From assembly GCA_030052745.1 (NCBI GenBank), contig JANBVO010000002.1, forward strand, positions 1,736,001 through 1,800,000: a stretch of DNA of 64,000 bases, given 5' to 3'. Under the pieces are notes generated by a model. That model saw nothing but the letters and a program-made list of their open reading frames with translations, ran no database searches and was not told the DNA's origin. The translations under genes were made by a program, and so were the position numbers. The DNA comes from Pleurostoma richardsiae (taxonomy: Eukaryota; Ascomycota; Sordariomycetes; Calosphaeriales; Pleurostomataceae). Of the stretch, positions 33,772-47,411 are shown one piece after another (position 1 is the stretch's first letter; each line of letters opens with the position of its first letter).

Positions 33772-34428
33772 GCGGCGATACGGAGTTGAACTCCGTCCTC
33801 GTACTATCCGCTTATCGGTCTGCGACTCCGTCTTTTCTTCGGCATGGGAATAGGCTACAGCTGCATCGCAAGGCAGTGGGAGTTGAGCACGGTGAAAGTA
33901 ATGGATTCCCGAGTGAAGGTCACCTTGCCAGGGCTTCTGGTTTTCATTATACCGGAGGGGTGCCAGGCGTTATCATCATCACTAGATTAGGCGGCAGGTA
34001 GACAATGAACGTGTCAATGACCCAATTACTACTTGATCATTCATCGTGTCAAGCTAAAAGGATACAAGACAACCTATTGCCCACGAGGCGCGAGTATTAC
34101 CTTGCTCGCGGACATGTGGCGCCTCAGCCGAACTGCAGCTGTGACGATTCCTAAGAGATAGCTTGAGTTCAAGCAATGCTATCATGCGTCAACCAGACTG
34201 GCTTGGGATCCATCCTGCTCCGTAAGGTAGGGGCTACTACCGGTACCTACCCCGCCGCCGAGTCCGGCGTCTAAACCAAGGTCACCACCACCACCACGTG
34301 GATCTTAACATCCAGCAATCCTCTGGCGAAGGTGGAGTATTATATCAGCAGTAACTACCTTGCTTTTCCTCCCCGAAAACAAATTCTCTTCAGTCTCATC
34401 GTTTACATCGCGCGCTGTTCCTTTCACA
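33772..34428. other. Intergenic region with E-box palindrome
   Basis: Downstream of eIF2-beta and upstream of the FAD oxidoreductase gene. A CACGTG core within CCACGTGG lies at 34295-34300, and a TATATC stretch follows about 35 bp further on; both lie within 135 bp of the oxidoreductase ATG. No gene was recognised. Confidence 0.5.
34295..34300. promoter_or_regulatory. E-box CACGTG (candidate bHLH site)
   Basis: CACGTG palindrome flanked to CCACGTGG, about 130 bp upstream of the FAD oxidoreductase start codon. bHLH factors such as Cbf1 or SREBP-like proteins bind this core. The binding factor here is unknown. Confidence 0.4.
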
Positions 34429-36136
34429 ATGGGCGCCCGGCAACCAGTCTCTACCGGCCCGGCGGGCCTGCCCGTGCCGAACTCCACCAAATCATACTGG
34501 CACACGGAGCCGTCCGAAAAGCTGCTTGGCCACCGAACCACGCCGGAGCTGCCGGCGACGGCGGACATAGTCATTGTTGGCAGCGGCATGACAGGGTCAT
34601 GGGCGGCGCACTTCCTAAAGCATGGCAAGGCGGCGCACCAGAGTGTCGTCATGCTGGAAGCGAGAGAGGCATGCTGGGGCGCCACTGGTAGGGTGAGTTT
34701 TGTGTGCCGTCTTAGAGGCCTGTGTTTCGGGGGTGGATAGGAGAGGAACAGATCTACTTTATATGTGTTGCGGCTGGGGCTCTCCAAGTGGCTCGCATGC
34801 TGAGACGCTGTCGTGCCACCCCATCATGCGATTCGTACCCCCCTGACACGCAAACTCACGGGGTAGAGCTAACACGACTTCTCAGAACGGAGGTCACTGC
34901 CAGCCCTTTCTCTACGGCAGCCCACCGGAGGTGGCCCGCTTCGAGCTGGAGACATACTGGTTCCTGCGGAACTTTGTCGCTGAGCACGGCATCGACTGCT
35001 CGTGGCGCAGCCTCAACGGGGTGCACGCCTTCCTCACACAGGACCTCTACGACCTCGCCGCCGCGGACGTAGAGCGCATCAAGAAGGAGTTACCGGACTT
35101 GGCTGATAAGATCACCGCCGTGTCTCCCACTTCGTCCGGCGAGGGTGGGGGCCTTACGCTTGACGCCCTGCGCGTGCCGAGCATCAAGGGCGCCATTGTC
35201 CAGCAGCTCGCCGCCTCGCTATGGCCGTACAAGCTCGTATGCTGGGTCCTCGAGCGGCTACTCGCCATCTTCCCCGCGCCGTCGTTCAACCTGCAGACCA
35301 CCACACCCGTGACGAGCCTGCAGAAAGGGTCCGGCGACTACCCCTGGACCGTCCAGACCCCGCGAGGCAGTATCTCCGCCAAGACGGTGCTCCTCGCGAC
35401 CAACGCCTACACCTCCCATCTGCTGCCAGCCTTCGCGGACCTGATCGTCCCCGTGCGGGGCCAGGTCGGCGCGCTGATCCCCCCCACGGAGCCGGCCGTC
35501 GACCTGGGCCGGTCGTACGTCGTGGTGGGCGCGTACGAGGACGCCGAGGGCGAGCCGGTCACGCGGGACGAGTACCTGGTGCAGCGGCCGCTGCCGGGCG
35601 GCGAGCTCATTCTCGGAGGGGGCAGGCACCTGGCGGCGGGGCTGGCGGTGGGGGAGTGGAGGGACGACGTGGTGGAGGAGAAGGTGGCGGCGCATTTGAG
35701 GGATCAGCTAGAGCCGTGGCTGGACCTGCGGAGCGGGGAGAAGGCGGCTGGCGAGGGCGGAGGAGGGGAGGAAGAGAAGAAGGGGCTCGCGGCGAAGATG
35801 GAGTGGACAGGCATCATGGGGTACAGCCTGGACCGGAGCCCGTGGGTCGGACCGGTGCCGGAGGGTCTGGGGGGTGGGGAGGGGCTGTGGCTTTGCGGTG
35901 GTTACACGGGGCACGGGATGCCGCACGCGGCGCTGTGCGCGAGGGGCGTGGTGAGGATGATCACCGGGGAAAAGGGGCACGGTGTCCCTGGCTCTTTCGT
36001 CGTGAGCGGGGAGCGGGTGCAGCAGGCGAGAGAGGTCTGGGGAGATATCATGTCGACGGAGCTGAAGGGCATCAAGGCGCTGTTCGCTCTGGGTGAAGCA
36101 ACTGGGAAGGGGCAGAACCCGGAGACGGCTGCTTGA
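34429..36136 (+). CDS. FAD-dependent amine/amino acid oxidoreductase (DAO family)
   Basis: Two exons (34429-34692 and 34886-36136; 193-nt intron, phase 0) encode about 504 residues. The Rossmann FAD-binding motif ADIVIVGSGMTG is at residues 46-56, followed by an EARE end of beta-2 and a G-A-T-G-R/N-G-G-H block formed across the splice junction, typical of the glycine oxidase/sarcosine oxidase (DAO) fold. Further family signs are LLATNAYTSHLLP, VPVRGQV and near the C-terminus WTGIMGYSLDRSPWVGPVP and CGGYTGHGMPHA. No signal peptide. Such fungal proteins are often annotated as FAD-dependent oxidoreductases and the substrate is not predictable. A Gly/Glu-rich insert (about residues 375-395) is unusual. 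Very GC-rich coding sequence. Confidence 0.9.
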
Positions 36137-37337
36137 GTCGATGGGCTGGAGGGGAACTGTATGAGGGAGCCTGGGGACTATCAGATATGTGAGAGGTGTT
36201 ATCTTCTGATAAGACGTTTCTAGAGGGTTGGAATATAGTCGAGGGGAGAGCTGCGTAACCGTCTTGCATGTTCTCTTAGGGTAGTCGTCTGCGTGTCTAG
36301 GTATCTATGCGAGGCAAGCCCAACTGCAAGCTACCTACATATCTTGCACTCCACTATTCTAGAGTATTGGGCGACGCTCACATCAAATCGCGTAGACGGA
36401 GTAGCAGGGACAGGAAGCAGTTCTCCTATCCATATTACGGACATCCGTCATGCGTCTGCCCCTGTGTGACCATGGCTTGAAGGGCCGGCCAATCCGAAGT
36501 TACTGACTCGCTGTATAACTCACCCTCACCTTGCTGTCTCACGTGGAAGTAGCTCCTATTGGCCGTGTCGTAGTTTACATGCCGTGAACTTCGTATGAGT
36601 TGGTCTCCTGGGTTATCCGAATACTTTGTCAGAAAGGTTTTCAGACAGATTGGCACCTCTCTCAAGGCATGACGGAAACAGAGAGAGATCATGATATAAC
36701 CCTGCTGGTTCCCCTGCGTGACTTACTTGCGTGACGGGCGCGTCCTGTTACTTTCACAAGCTGCTGCGAGGAAACATTCATCCTAGTACTCGGAGACTTG
36801 TAGGAGACAAATTTGGGTCTAAGGGTCAATGCCATAAGAATTGAGTGTTCAGAGGTCAGGAAAGCGGACGTTGCATTACGAATCCGACTAAAGCCGGGGA
36901 GGCCTTCTTTCCGCGCAATCCCGACTGCACAGCGGGCATATGCTACCTGCAACAGTTCGACCACGTTGAAGTTGAGCAAGGGCAATGCTGTCCTTCCATT
37001 GGAGGCGTGGAATAGCAGATTAGGGTTATCGCACCCCGCAGGAGACTCTGGGGAGGGAATGGAGAGACGCTGTCATAAGGTTGGTAGCGTCGTTAACAGC
37101 TATTGGGGACTGTCCCTAGGTGGACCCGCAAGGGCTTAATAACGCGGCAAACAGATCTGGAGGTTTGCCGTTTCCCGCCCGAGAGAAGGCCTGACCTGAC
37201 CTTACGTAGCGTCCGACGACCCCCCGGTCCTCACCAGATTCCCCCCTCCATCTTCAACCACAATACCACCTGTTGACCCCTCCAGGCAGAAGGTTGTGCC
37301 GCCGCAGAACTGACACCGGACGCAGACTGCAGAAGCC
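36137..37337. other. Intergenic region, promoter of SNF1
   Basis: A 1.2-kb stretch between two plus-strand genes. The left part holds the 3' end of the oxidoreductase gene, the right part the promoter and C/T-rich leader of SNF1 (from about 37.2 kb). A single TTAGGG lies near 37.02 kb. No reading frame was supported. Confidence 0.5.
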
Positions 37338-39848
<2,511 letters not shown>

Positions 39849-42800
39849 TCGGCTGCAACTTGCTGTCTTTGAACTACTGCAAGTTGCAGAATGATTTGAT
39901 GGCAGAGGCCGTCTGTATGTGGTGCGATTCGCCTGCTTCACGTAACCAGCACCGCCTTCCTGCGACAGCAAGGGGGAAGGCCCCCAAGGGTTGTAGGGAC
40001 GGATCATTTTCACGAAAACTGGAGATTACTCGAGGACGTTTTGGCTCGAAGGGCAATGCTGTTAGGCAATTTATGAGAGGGGAAAGGGAGTTCGGAAACC
40101 GAGGTCTTGTATGGAGCTATTGTTGAGTATACCCCGGTGGAGAGAGGATTTGCTCTAACTGTCCGTCCTACACGCCACTTGTATCTATCTACATAGACGA
40201 TGGTGCATCTTAGATGGAGGATATGATAATGGTTACTGTTGTGCCTCGACCATCCCTTTCATTGCTGCTCGAAGCCGCGCTGCCCGCCTGCGAGGATGTG
40301 AAGAGCGCCGGGGTCTGCCTCCGAAAACCCGGCATCCCAGCCCCCCTCTTTTCCTCTCCGCATCCTTCCGGAACTGATGCAGGTCGCATGCACGTTCTCA
40401 ACACCGCGGCGCGTCTCGGATGTGCGCGACGCAGTTTGGACAGCAACACGGATTGTACGCGAAGCTTCCCTACACATGGCGGCACGCTTTCGTCTTTCGC
40501 GCCGTTAGACTACGGGAGGCGGCGACATTGCAATATCCGTGCAGTGTGGCCGGACTTCTGCTCCGTACTCCGTACGGGCAATGCATCCAGTTGCCACTCG
40601 GGGCCACCATTGAGAACACGCAGGATCACAAGCGTATCCACTCGGATAGAGTTCAGTATCCCCAGGAGTGAAATTGACTGGTCTCCTGGTTATTCCGTAC
40701 TGTAACTTCCTCTCATTGGCACAACCCTCGCTGCCCGGTGAGTGATACGGTCTCAGAGCAGGACCAACCGAACTGGTTGTCGCACAATGGCCTTCGTTGT
40801 GGGTTTGGAGGTGACAAGTTGTTACAAATCAAGTCCGCGCCGGAAGCGCGGACGTTTAACCGGGCTGTGTACGCCCGGGAGGGGGGACAGAGCTAGGCCT
40901 TGCTGTCGCCGACAATGATGACCTGTCCCGGGACGGTTGACACTCAAGAGAGACTGAGTGAGTTGTTTGACTGCAGTTTGGCTGAAGAGTCAAGGTTGTG
41001 TGGCTGTGCTATTAGTTGTCCTCCTGTCGTACGTAGGACTCTGGAGTATCTGTGGCAAGAGAGGTCCTAGGTCCGGGTTCGTCTGCTTGTCCCCCTCTTG
41101 TGTGTGTAAGTTCCATAGGAGCATGAAGACACAAGGAAGGGGGACCTTGCCAGGTAGTCGGAACACTATCCGAGATGTTTTGTTTCGAAACAAGATCTGC
41201 CGGGAGAGGATCATTGCGAACGAAGTGGAGTTGACAGGAAGCTCAAGGACGCTGGCAACAAGACCGAGAGACTGATTGGTTCCACACACTGCATGGTTCA
41301 AGCCTGGTGGTCTGAGGATGGGAGACTGGCCCCCAGCGACTCTGGATAATGGAGGAGGCCGCCGGCATTTGTCGACGCGTGGGTCGCGCGCCTCTCCCTC
41401 CGGTGCTCTTACGACTCACAGCATGAACGAAGCGACCATCGGAGGACCCTCTCGGGCGAATGCCGAAGGACCACCTGGCGCGTGTTATGCCTTGGGGTCC
41501 GCCTGGAGCTCAAGGTGGCGTCTGGCGCATTTGAACTCGGCCGAGTGAGTCCATCCATCCTCGTGGCGCCTGCTTCCATCTGTGACTCCATGCTCCATCG
41601 ACGTAGCCCCTGACGGCCAGCTGGAGTCCCTCCTCGTTGGCGCAGCTGTCAGTTATTTTGGGCCGACCACTCTGCGCTGGTCTCTCTCTGCATGCCCGCT
41701 GCATTAACTTCATGCTCTCTCCTCTCAACGCTGCAGCTCTCCTGCCCTGCAGAGCCGCGAAGCGCCCGTCTCCTTTATAGGAGAGCATGAAAACCACGAG
41801 GCAACGGGTCTTCCCTTGGAACCGTTGGGCATTAGCGTGCATCGCGTCTAAACACCTCCTACGTGTCGCCGTGGCGTCAGTTTCGTGTGCTGGCGCTCGG
41901 CGCGGATTGGCTGCTACGACCCCTGAACTTCCTGACCTGCCACCCCTCTTCGTCGCGATGCTTTATCGATAGCGTCTGCGGCGACCCGCACAGGAGCCGG
42001 GGTTGCTTCTCGCAGCAGCGTTTCCCGTTTCAACTGCTCCCACTGGCCCACGGCGGCGGCCGATGAGACCGCCTGCATCCGGCCCCATGCAGCTGCAGCT
42101 GCAGCACCGCCCGGCTCCACGGGCCTCGGGCCACTCAGAGGGCCCGGCGCGGTCGACGTCGCCCGTCGCGCACGCGGGTTCTGCGCTTCGAGGGGGACCC
42201 TCTTGCGTTCTGCATGCTGCTGGCTGCATGTCCGTATGGGGGAATGAGTCACCCGCAGCCACTCGATCCCAGCCTCTTCCGGCGTCGAGCGACACCAAGG
42301 GGGAAAGCCGGAGCAGAGTGGACAGAGAGACGAAGAGGAGCGACGATGGAGACCATGAGCGGAGTCCTCGCGGTGCGGATACGCAGAATCTGCCATGCAA
42401 GGCGAAGCAAGTGCTGCTGCGGGTATAAACAACCTACATGATGTGCGCTCGTCGCCTCCTGAAAGCTCAGGAATCCTCTCTCTCCTTTCCGACTTTCACC
42501 GTGCCAACTTTCAGCGACCTTTGGCTCAATCATATTTTGATTTCAATCAAATCGAACAGTGAATCTTCAGCCAGAAACCAACAGACGCCTCTCAGCTGCT
42601 GTGTGGCTCATCTGAGTGCTGAATAGTCTTGCCCGCAACTTTGCCGCCATCTTCGCAACCTTTTTTGCTCCTAGCTGTTCGTTCCTGCATACACTTGTTT
42701 TAACCTTAAATCAATTGTCTTTGAGTCCTAGTTCTGAGCTTATCCTAACGGCGCGCTCGGGAAGGGGGCGAGCATATCGCCAACCTCGAGGGTTGAGGGA

Positions 42801-42871
42801 CCCGACAACCCTCGCACATCTCTTACTCCCCGCACAACCCCGTCAGTTCAAGTCATGCGACAGCTACAGCA
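39849..42871. other. 3-kb intergenic region, upstream of F-box-like gene
   Basis: No supported gene on either strand. The left part holds the SNF1 3' end. On the right a TATAAA at about 42424-42429 lies roughly 445 bp before the F-box-like ATG and may mark its promoter. Three tandem TGCAGC units occur at 42088-42105. The composition resembles unique intergenic DNA with many short chance frames. Confidence 0.5.
42424..42429 (+). promoter_or_regulatory. Candidate TATA box
   Basis: TATAAA in a GGGTATAAAC context, followed by pyrimidine-rich sequence and the ATG of the F-box-like gene about 445 bp downstream. Position and context fit a core promoter with a long leader, but short AT motifs also arise by chance. 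Confidence 0.35.
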
Positions 42872-45166
42872 ATGGCAACCGGACCACAAGCTTTCTACTG
42901 CCTGTGGCAAGAAGAACGCATTCGTGAGAAACTCTTCAGTCTCCTGCCTAAGGAGGATATCTGCTCCGTCAGGGTTGCAAACTCGGCGTGCTGCAACCTC
43001 GTTACCAAGCGACTCTTCATGCGAACCAACCTGACCTTCACTGCAAACACCTTCACCAGGCCCTGCAGAATCCAGGCGCTGTCCAGAATTGGACACCATG
43101 TCGAGCACTTGACCTTCCACTTTCCGCACTCAGATGCGACCTTTCTGCCGCCGTTAATACACCCATTGACGGGCCACGAGATCAGTTACCTTTACACTCC
43201 TCACACGTCCATGGCATCCGTGCTGGCAAGACCAAAATATGGCAACTCGGAGCTTGGTGACATCCTCACACAGCAGTACCCGCCACTGTTCCATGCCGCC
43301 ACCAATGTGCCCTCCTTCATCAACGCAATGAAGCACCTACCAAACATCCGGCATCTGACCATCAAAACGCCTGGGCAAGACGCTCGTGAGAGATACCGCC
43401 GGGACATTGTCGATTACGCCTTGATCAGCTTGCGCATCTCACTCGAGAGAGCCCCGATGACCAAGCTGACCAAGTTGTCTTTGTCATCTGTCCATCCGGC
43501 GGCCTTCAACTACTTGCGCCACGTTCAAGGCTTTGGCTGCGTGCCCTGCGCCGGAAAACGATGGAAGCAGATCCGCAAGCTCTACATCTCCGTCGACTCG
43601 TGGGACTTCCATGGCCCGTCACCTGGGCTCGATCACCTCAAGATCATCGACGACTACATCCGGCATTTTGCACCTCAGCTCGAGAAGCTCACCTTCGCCT
43701 GGCTTGGGCGTGACAAGGGGCCTTGCCCTCTCGCGCTGTCCGGAGACCCGCTCTTCGCACCGCCGCGCAACACCAAGAAGCTCTTCAACGAGGTCACTTC
43801 GCCCATGTCGCCCCTCCCGCCCACACCAGCCAGGAATCCCATCTTCTTCCCTCGGCTGCGCTACATGCAGGTGCGCAACGCCGCCATGACGGCGCCGCAG
43901 CTAGCGGACCTCGTAAGCCGCCACCGAGGCTCCGTCCGCGAGTTTGACTTCGAGAACGTCGTACTTCTCAACGGCGGCAGCTGGGACGACGCGCTGGCGC
44001 CACTCGCAGACGGACCCGACGCCTCCGACGAGTGGTCGCGCTCATCCATCGTCGCTGGTAGCGGCCCGGAGGCCGACATACCCAGGACGCCGGTGGCTCC
44101 CTACGGCGATGAGTTCGAGCTGCCGAGCCCGAGCGCGGCGGTCGCCGCTGTAAGCAGGGAGCTGCTCAACTTGGATGTCGAGGGTCTGGAGGCGTTCGTA
44201 GGCCTTTCTTCGAGCCTAGACGGCGATGACAGCCCTGAGGAAGATGTCATCAGAGAGGAAGATGAGGAGGACGATGGCGGCCTCGCGTCTGACATTGCAG
44301 CAGCGAAGGAGGCAAGTGAAGGTTTCAGCACGAAGATCAAGAAGAAGCGGGTACGCCGCCGGAGGCGGAAGCCGTGGCACATCAAAGAAGAGCCTGCTCC
44401 ACACCAGCAGACCGGCGAGAGTCGCACTGGCTTCCTACGGCGGGCGAGGTCTCATGGCGAGAAGGCCGGCAGCGGCAGCAGCAACAAGACGGACGACCAT
44501 CCCTACAACAGGCAGCGGTCGCACTCGTCTCCCACGCGCCACAGACAGCACCGGCACTCGTACGACGCCGTGCCCTACCTCCTCACCCGTGAAGTCCACG
44601 CTTCGCAGCCCGAAGTCATCGGCACCGACGACGAGGCGGACTTCCCGCTGCCGGCACTGACGACGTCCTCGTCCGCGGCGTCTTTCCGCCGCCCTGCCAC
44701 GCCACCCATGGACATCTCGGCGCCGATGCCCGCCGACCCGCTGCCCGTGCTGCTCCAGCCCGCCGTGTACGACCCCTCGTCCTCGCCGTCCAAGGTGGCA
44801 ACCGCCGCCGTCATGGTCGCGGGAGGTGGCGGCCTGGCAGGCGGGGACGGGCTGTCGGCGGTGCAGCGCAACATCGAGCAGGAGGAGGCGCAGAGGCTGC
44901 TCGCGGAGGACGCGGCGGCGCGGACGAGTGCGCTGCGGAAGGCGAAGGAGGCGGTGCTGGCGAAGCTGAGCAGGGAGTTCTGCAGGCGGGCGGGGACGGC
45001 CCGGGGCGGCGGGAATGGGGAGAGGGCGGTAGCGGCGCCTCCGCCGCTGGCGCCGGGGAGGTACTGGTGCCGGGAGAACCTGTTCGGGGCGGTCGCGACG
45101 CCGGATCACAGGAGCCTGGATAGCAGCAGCTCGGCGGTGGTGCCCCTGATATTCAGCCGGAGTTAG
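42872..45166 (+). CDS. F-box-like/LRR-type fungal protein (764 aa)
   Basis: One uninterrupted frame of 764 codons. The first 50 residues resemble a fungal F-box: IREKLFSLLPKEDICSVRVAN...LVTKRLF. Residues 60-350 have the leucine/LTF spacing of degenerate leucine-rich repeats (HLTFHFP, HLTIKTP, KLSLSSVH, KLYISVD, KLTFAWL), common in fungal F-box proteins. The second half is low complexity and probably disordered: acidic patches, a strongly basic segment KKKRVRRRRRKP near residue 490 that could be a nuclear signal, His/Ser-rich runs, and a final helical part with EEAQRLLAED. A role as a substrate receptor of an SCF ubiquitin ligase is the family inference; the substrate is unknown. An overlapping upstream ATG lies at 42855. 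Confidence 0.8.
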   Translation: MATGPQAFYCLWQEERIREKLFSLLPKEDICSVRVANSACCNLVTKRLFMRTNLTFTANTFTRPCRIQALSRIGHHVEHLTFHFPHSDATFLPPLIHPLTGHEISYLYTPHTSMASVLARPKYGNSELGDILTQQYPPLFHAATNVPSFINAMKHLPNIRHLTIKTPGQDARERYRRDIVDYALISLRISLERAPMTKLTKLSLSSVHPAAFNYLRHVQGFGCVPCAGKRWKQIRKLYISVDSWDFHGPSPGLDHLKIIDDYIRHFAPQLEKLTFAWLGRDKGPCPLALSGDPLFAPPRNTKKLFNEVTSPMSPLPPTPARNPIFFPRLRYMQVRNAAMTAPQLADLVSRHRGSVREFDFENVVLLNGGSWDDALAPLADGPDASDEWSRSSIVAGSGPEADIPRTPVAPYGDEFELPSPSAAVAAVSRELLNLDVEGLEAFVGLSSSLDGDDSPEEDVIREEDEEDDGGLASDIAAAKEASEGFSTKIKKKRVRRRRRKPWHIKEEPAPHQQTGESRTGFLRRARSHGEKAGSGSSNKTDDHPYNRQRSHSSPTRHRQHRHSYDAVPYLLTREVHASQPEVIGTDDEADFPLPALTTSSSAASFRRPATPPMDISAPMPADPLPVLLQPAVYDPSSSPSKVATAAVMVAGGGGLAGGDGLSAVQRNIEQEEAQRLLAEDAAARTSALRKAKEAVLAKLSREFCRRAGTARGGGNGERAVAAPPPLAPGRYWCRENLFGAVATPDHRSLDSSSSAVVPLIFSRS

Positions 45167-47411
45167 GAGTTGTAGGGCAGGAGAGCGACGGAACTGTGAA
45201 AAGGGACTGAAGAGGGGGAAGGTGGGCTGGACTGGGAGGAAAGGTGGGAGGCCCGATTATGACTTGTAATGAAGTTCTCTCGCTATTTCATGTCCGTACT
45301 TATGAAGGCACGTTTTTTGTCCATAGGCGAGTCGCCATCGTGTTTTGCTGATTGACGTGTTTGTGAGAGTGCCCCCTCAATCTACACATCTGAGATCTAT
45401 CATCCAATCCCGCGCACACATGCCGTCCCAGGACCGGGCCGACTACCAGGCTGTTGGCCCTATGGGTACGCGATCCGTCTCATCTCCGTACCTACCTAGC
45501 AGAAATAATCCGTTCCCGCTGACCTGACTTGCCTCGGTGGCAGACCCACCGCTGGCGCCTATCAAACAGCGAAATGGGCATTCTTCTCGCAGTGAGCGAC
45601 GCTGTTAGGAGAGATACAGACCGTATTGCCGCCCTGCTAGTTGACGTTTGTCCTTGCGGGCCACGGCAGCAACGGAAAGGATTAGAGCAACGGCGCGTGG
45701 CTAACTGCGCTCTAGTCGAGAGTCTAGCGGGCGCCAGCTGAACTTCCCAGGGGCTATGTGCATCCACAGGCGGGAGTGTGGGCGAGAGCCGTTGGGGGGA
45801 TGATACTTGAGCCAAACAATGAAGATAAGGAATCCACGTCAGTCTCTTTTCTTGAGACACCGCACGCCAGGTGCATGGTCCACAAGGCAGTGATACTGTT
45901 TGAGAGAGATATCCTGAAGGGATGAACCGTGTAAGGAGGCTGTTCCCAACACATAACAGAGCGCAGATATTGGTTGCCCGTGCGGATCCATGGATTATCG
46001 AAGCTTTAGACGGCGTTCTAGACCTCGCTTACGGCATCGTCGAGCAGGGATGTGATTGGCCCGTGGATAAGGCCATGAGGGTGGATTGCGTACCCGCTAA
46101 TCATCGCCCGCAGAGCAGGCATTGAGCTCCTCTGGGCAGTGGAGAGGGACGCTAAGTAGGTACCGGAGAGTACCCATCCAGCGGCCCAGGTGTGCCCCCC
46201 CCGGCATCGCTCTTTTCCATTTCCCCTTATGCAATTTCCACGAACGCCCAGGTGCCAGGTGTGCCGGAGGGAGACGCCTCGGAGAATTGCCTATTCGCCC
46301 TCGACAGGAGCTCACAGCCAAGCAAGGGAAAGTCGGGGCGTCGAGACATTGTGTCGAGCTCCCGCCGCCGCCGCCTCCGCCTCTTTATCCTCCTCTGCCG
46401 CCGCCTCAGCTCTGCTTCTTCTGCTCGGGGTTTGTGTTGCAGTCAGTCAGTCAGTCAGTCTCGAACAGCAGAGACCGGCCAAACAAGTTCTACCGAGCTA
46501 CTAGCTTAGGTACCTCGATACCCTCCACACCGTCGATCGATCTGTCGAACCGCACCGCAGACCCCCCCCAAGAGCCACCCACTGTGGGCCCCCCGTATCT
46601 CTCGATAGATCGCTTTGTGTGCGCCTGTTTACTCTGTCTGTACCCTGGTCTTGCGCCATACGTACGTGGTACCAACACCTTCGAGGTCCATTCAGGTCAG
46701 ATTTTTCCCACATCCGTCCTCTCAATTCATCGCCTCCCGCCTCGGCCGCGACTCGGGCTGTGTCTCTCATCATCCCGCGCCGTTTCCCCTGTGGTTGGCG
46801 TGGCCGTAGCGTGGCGACCTTTTGCTGACTGGACCACAGCGCTGAGCGGACTGATCCGGCCAGGCCAAGCCAGCTGAACCAGACCGCAAGTGCCTGTATC
46901 CGTATAGACGAGTAAAAAGCACTCGGTAATTTCATTCCACCTCCTGCCCTGCCTCTCTTGGAGCTGTTTCCCGCCCCAATTCCCTCTACCTGCACGATAT
47001 GGCGCAGATGAGCCATTGATCCCAGAATTCTGACAGCTCTTGGCTCCAGGCACGGCCACCGTCTGCCATCCGGCTCGTCGATCGCCTTCGTCGTTCACCG
47101 TCCGTCTTCCACTGGCCACGGAGGGCTCTCCGAGACGGCGCAATTCAACCGCGGGGACGAAGCGGCAGCAGAACTGCAGCAGTGGCACAAAGGCGCCGCG
47201 GAGACATGAGCACGACCGACCAGTGCTCGTCCCGACTCTAGGCCTCATGCATCACTGACCACAAGAGCCCACAATCTCTCGCCCTCTCTGACAATCGCTG
47301 CGACAAGCCGTCCTCGAGCTACCCTCAGCGTCCGGTCCCAGCCCGCGCACATCAACCCGGAGAATGCATCCACAAGACCACCTGCCAGACCCCGCGTTAT
47401 AGTCTGGCAAA
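45167..47411. other. Long leader/promoter region of the SLN1-type kinase
   Basis: A 2.2-kb stretch between two plus-strand genes. It includes the 3' end of the F-box-like gene, a (CAGT)5 repeat at 46440-46459, C/T-rich tracts around 46.35 kb and 46.5-46.8 kb, and many short upstream ATGs. Long leaders are common for fungal signalling genes. A 251-codon frame on the plus strand at 46122-46877 has no protein-like features and is not accepted as a gene. Confidence 0.5.
46440..46459. repeat. (CAGT)5 tetranucleotide repeat
   Basis: Five tandem CAGT units in the likely leader or promoter of the SLN1-type kinase gene. An ordinary microsatellite. Confidence 0.95.

Noticed and set aside
46122-46877. 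251-codon open frame upstream of the SLN1-type kinase
   Set aside because: Composition is Pro/Arg/Ser-rich without any motif, and it lies in a C/T-rich leader region where long chance frames are common.
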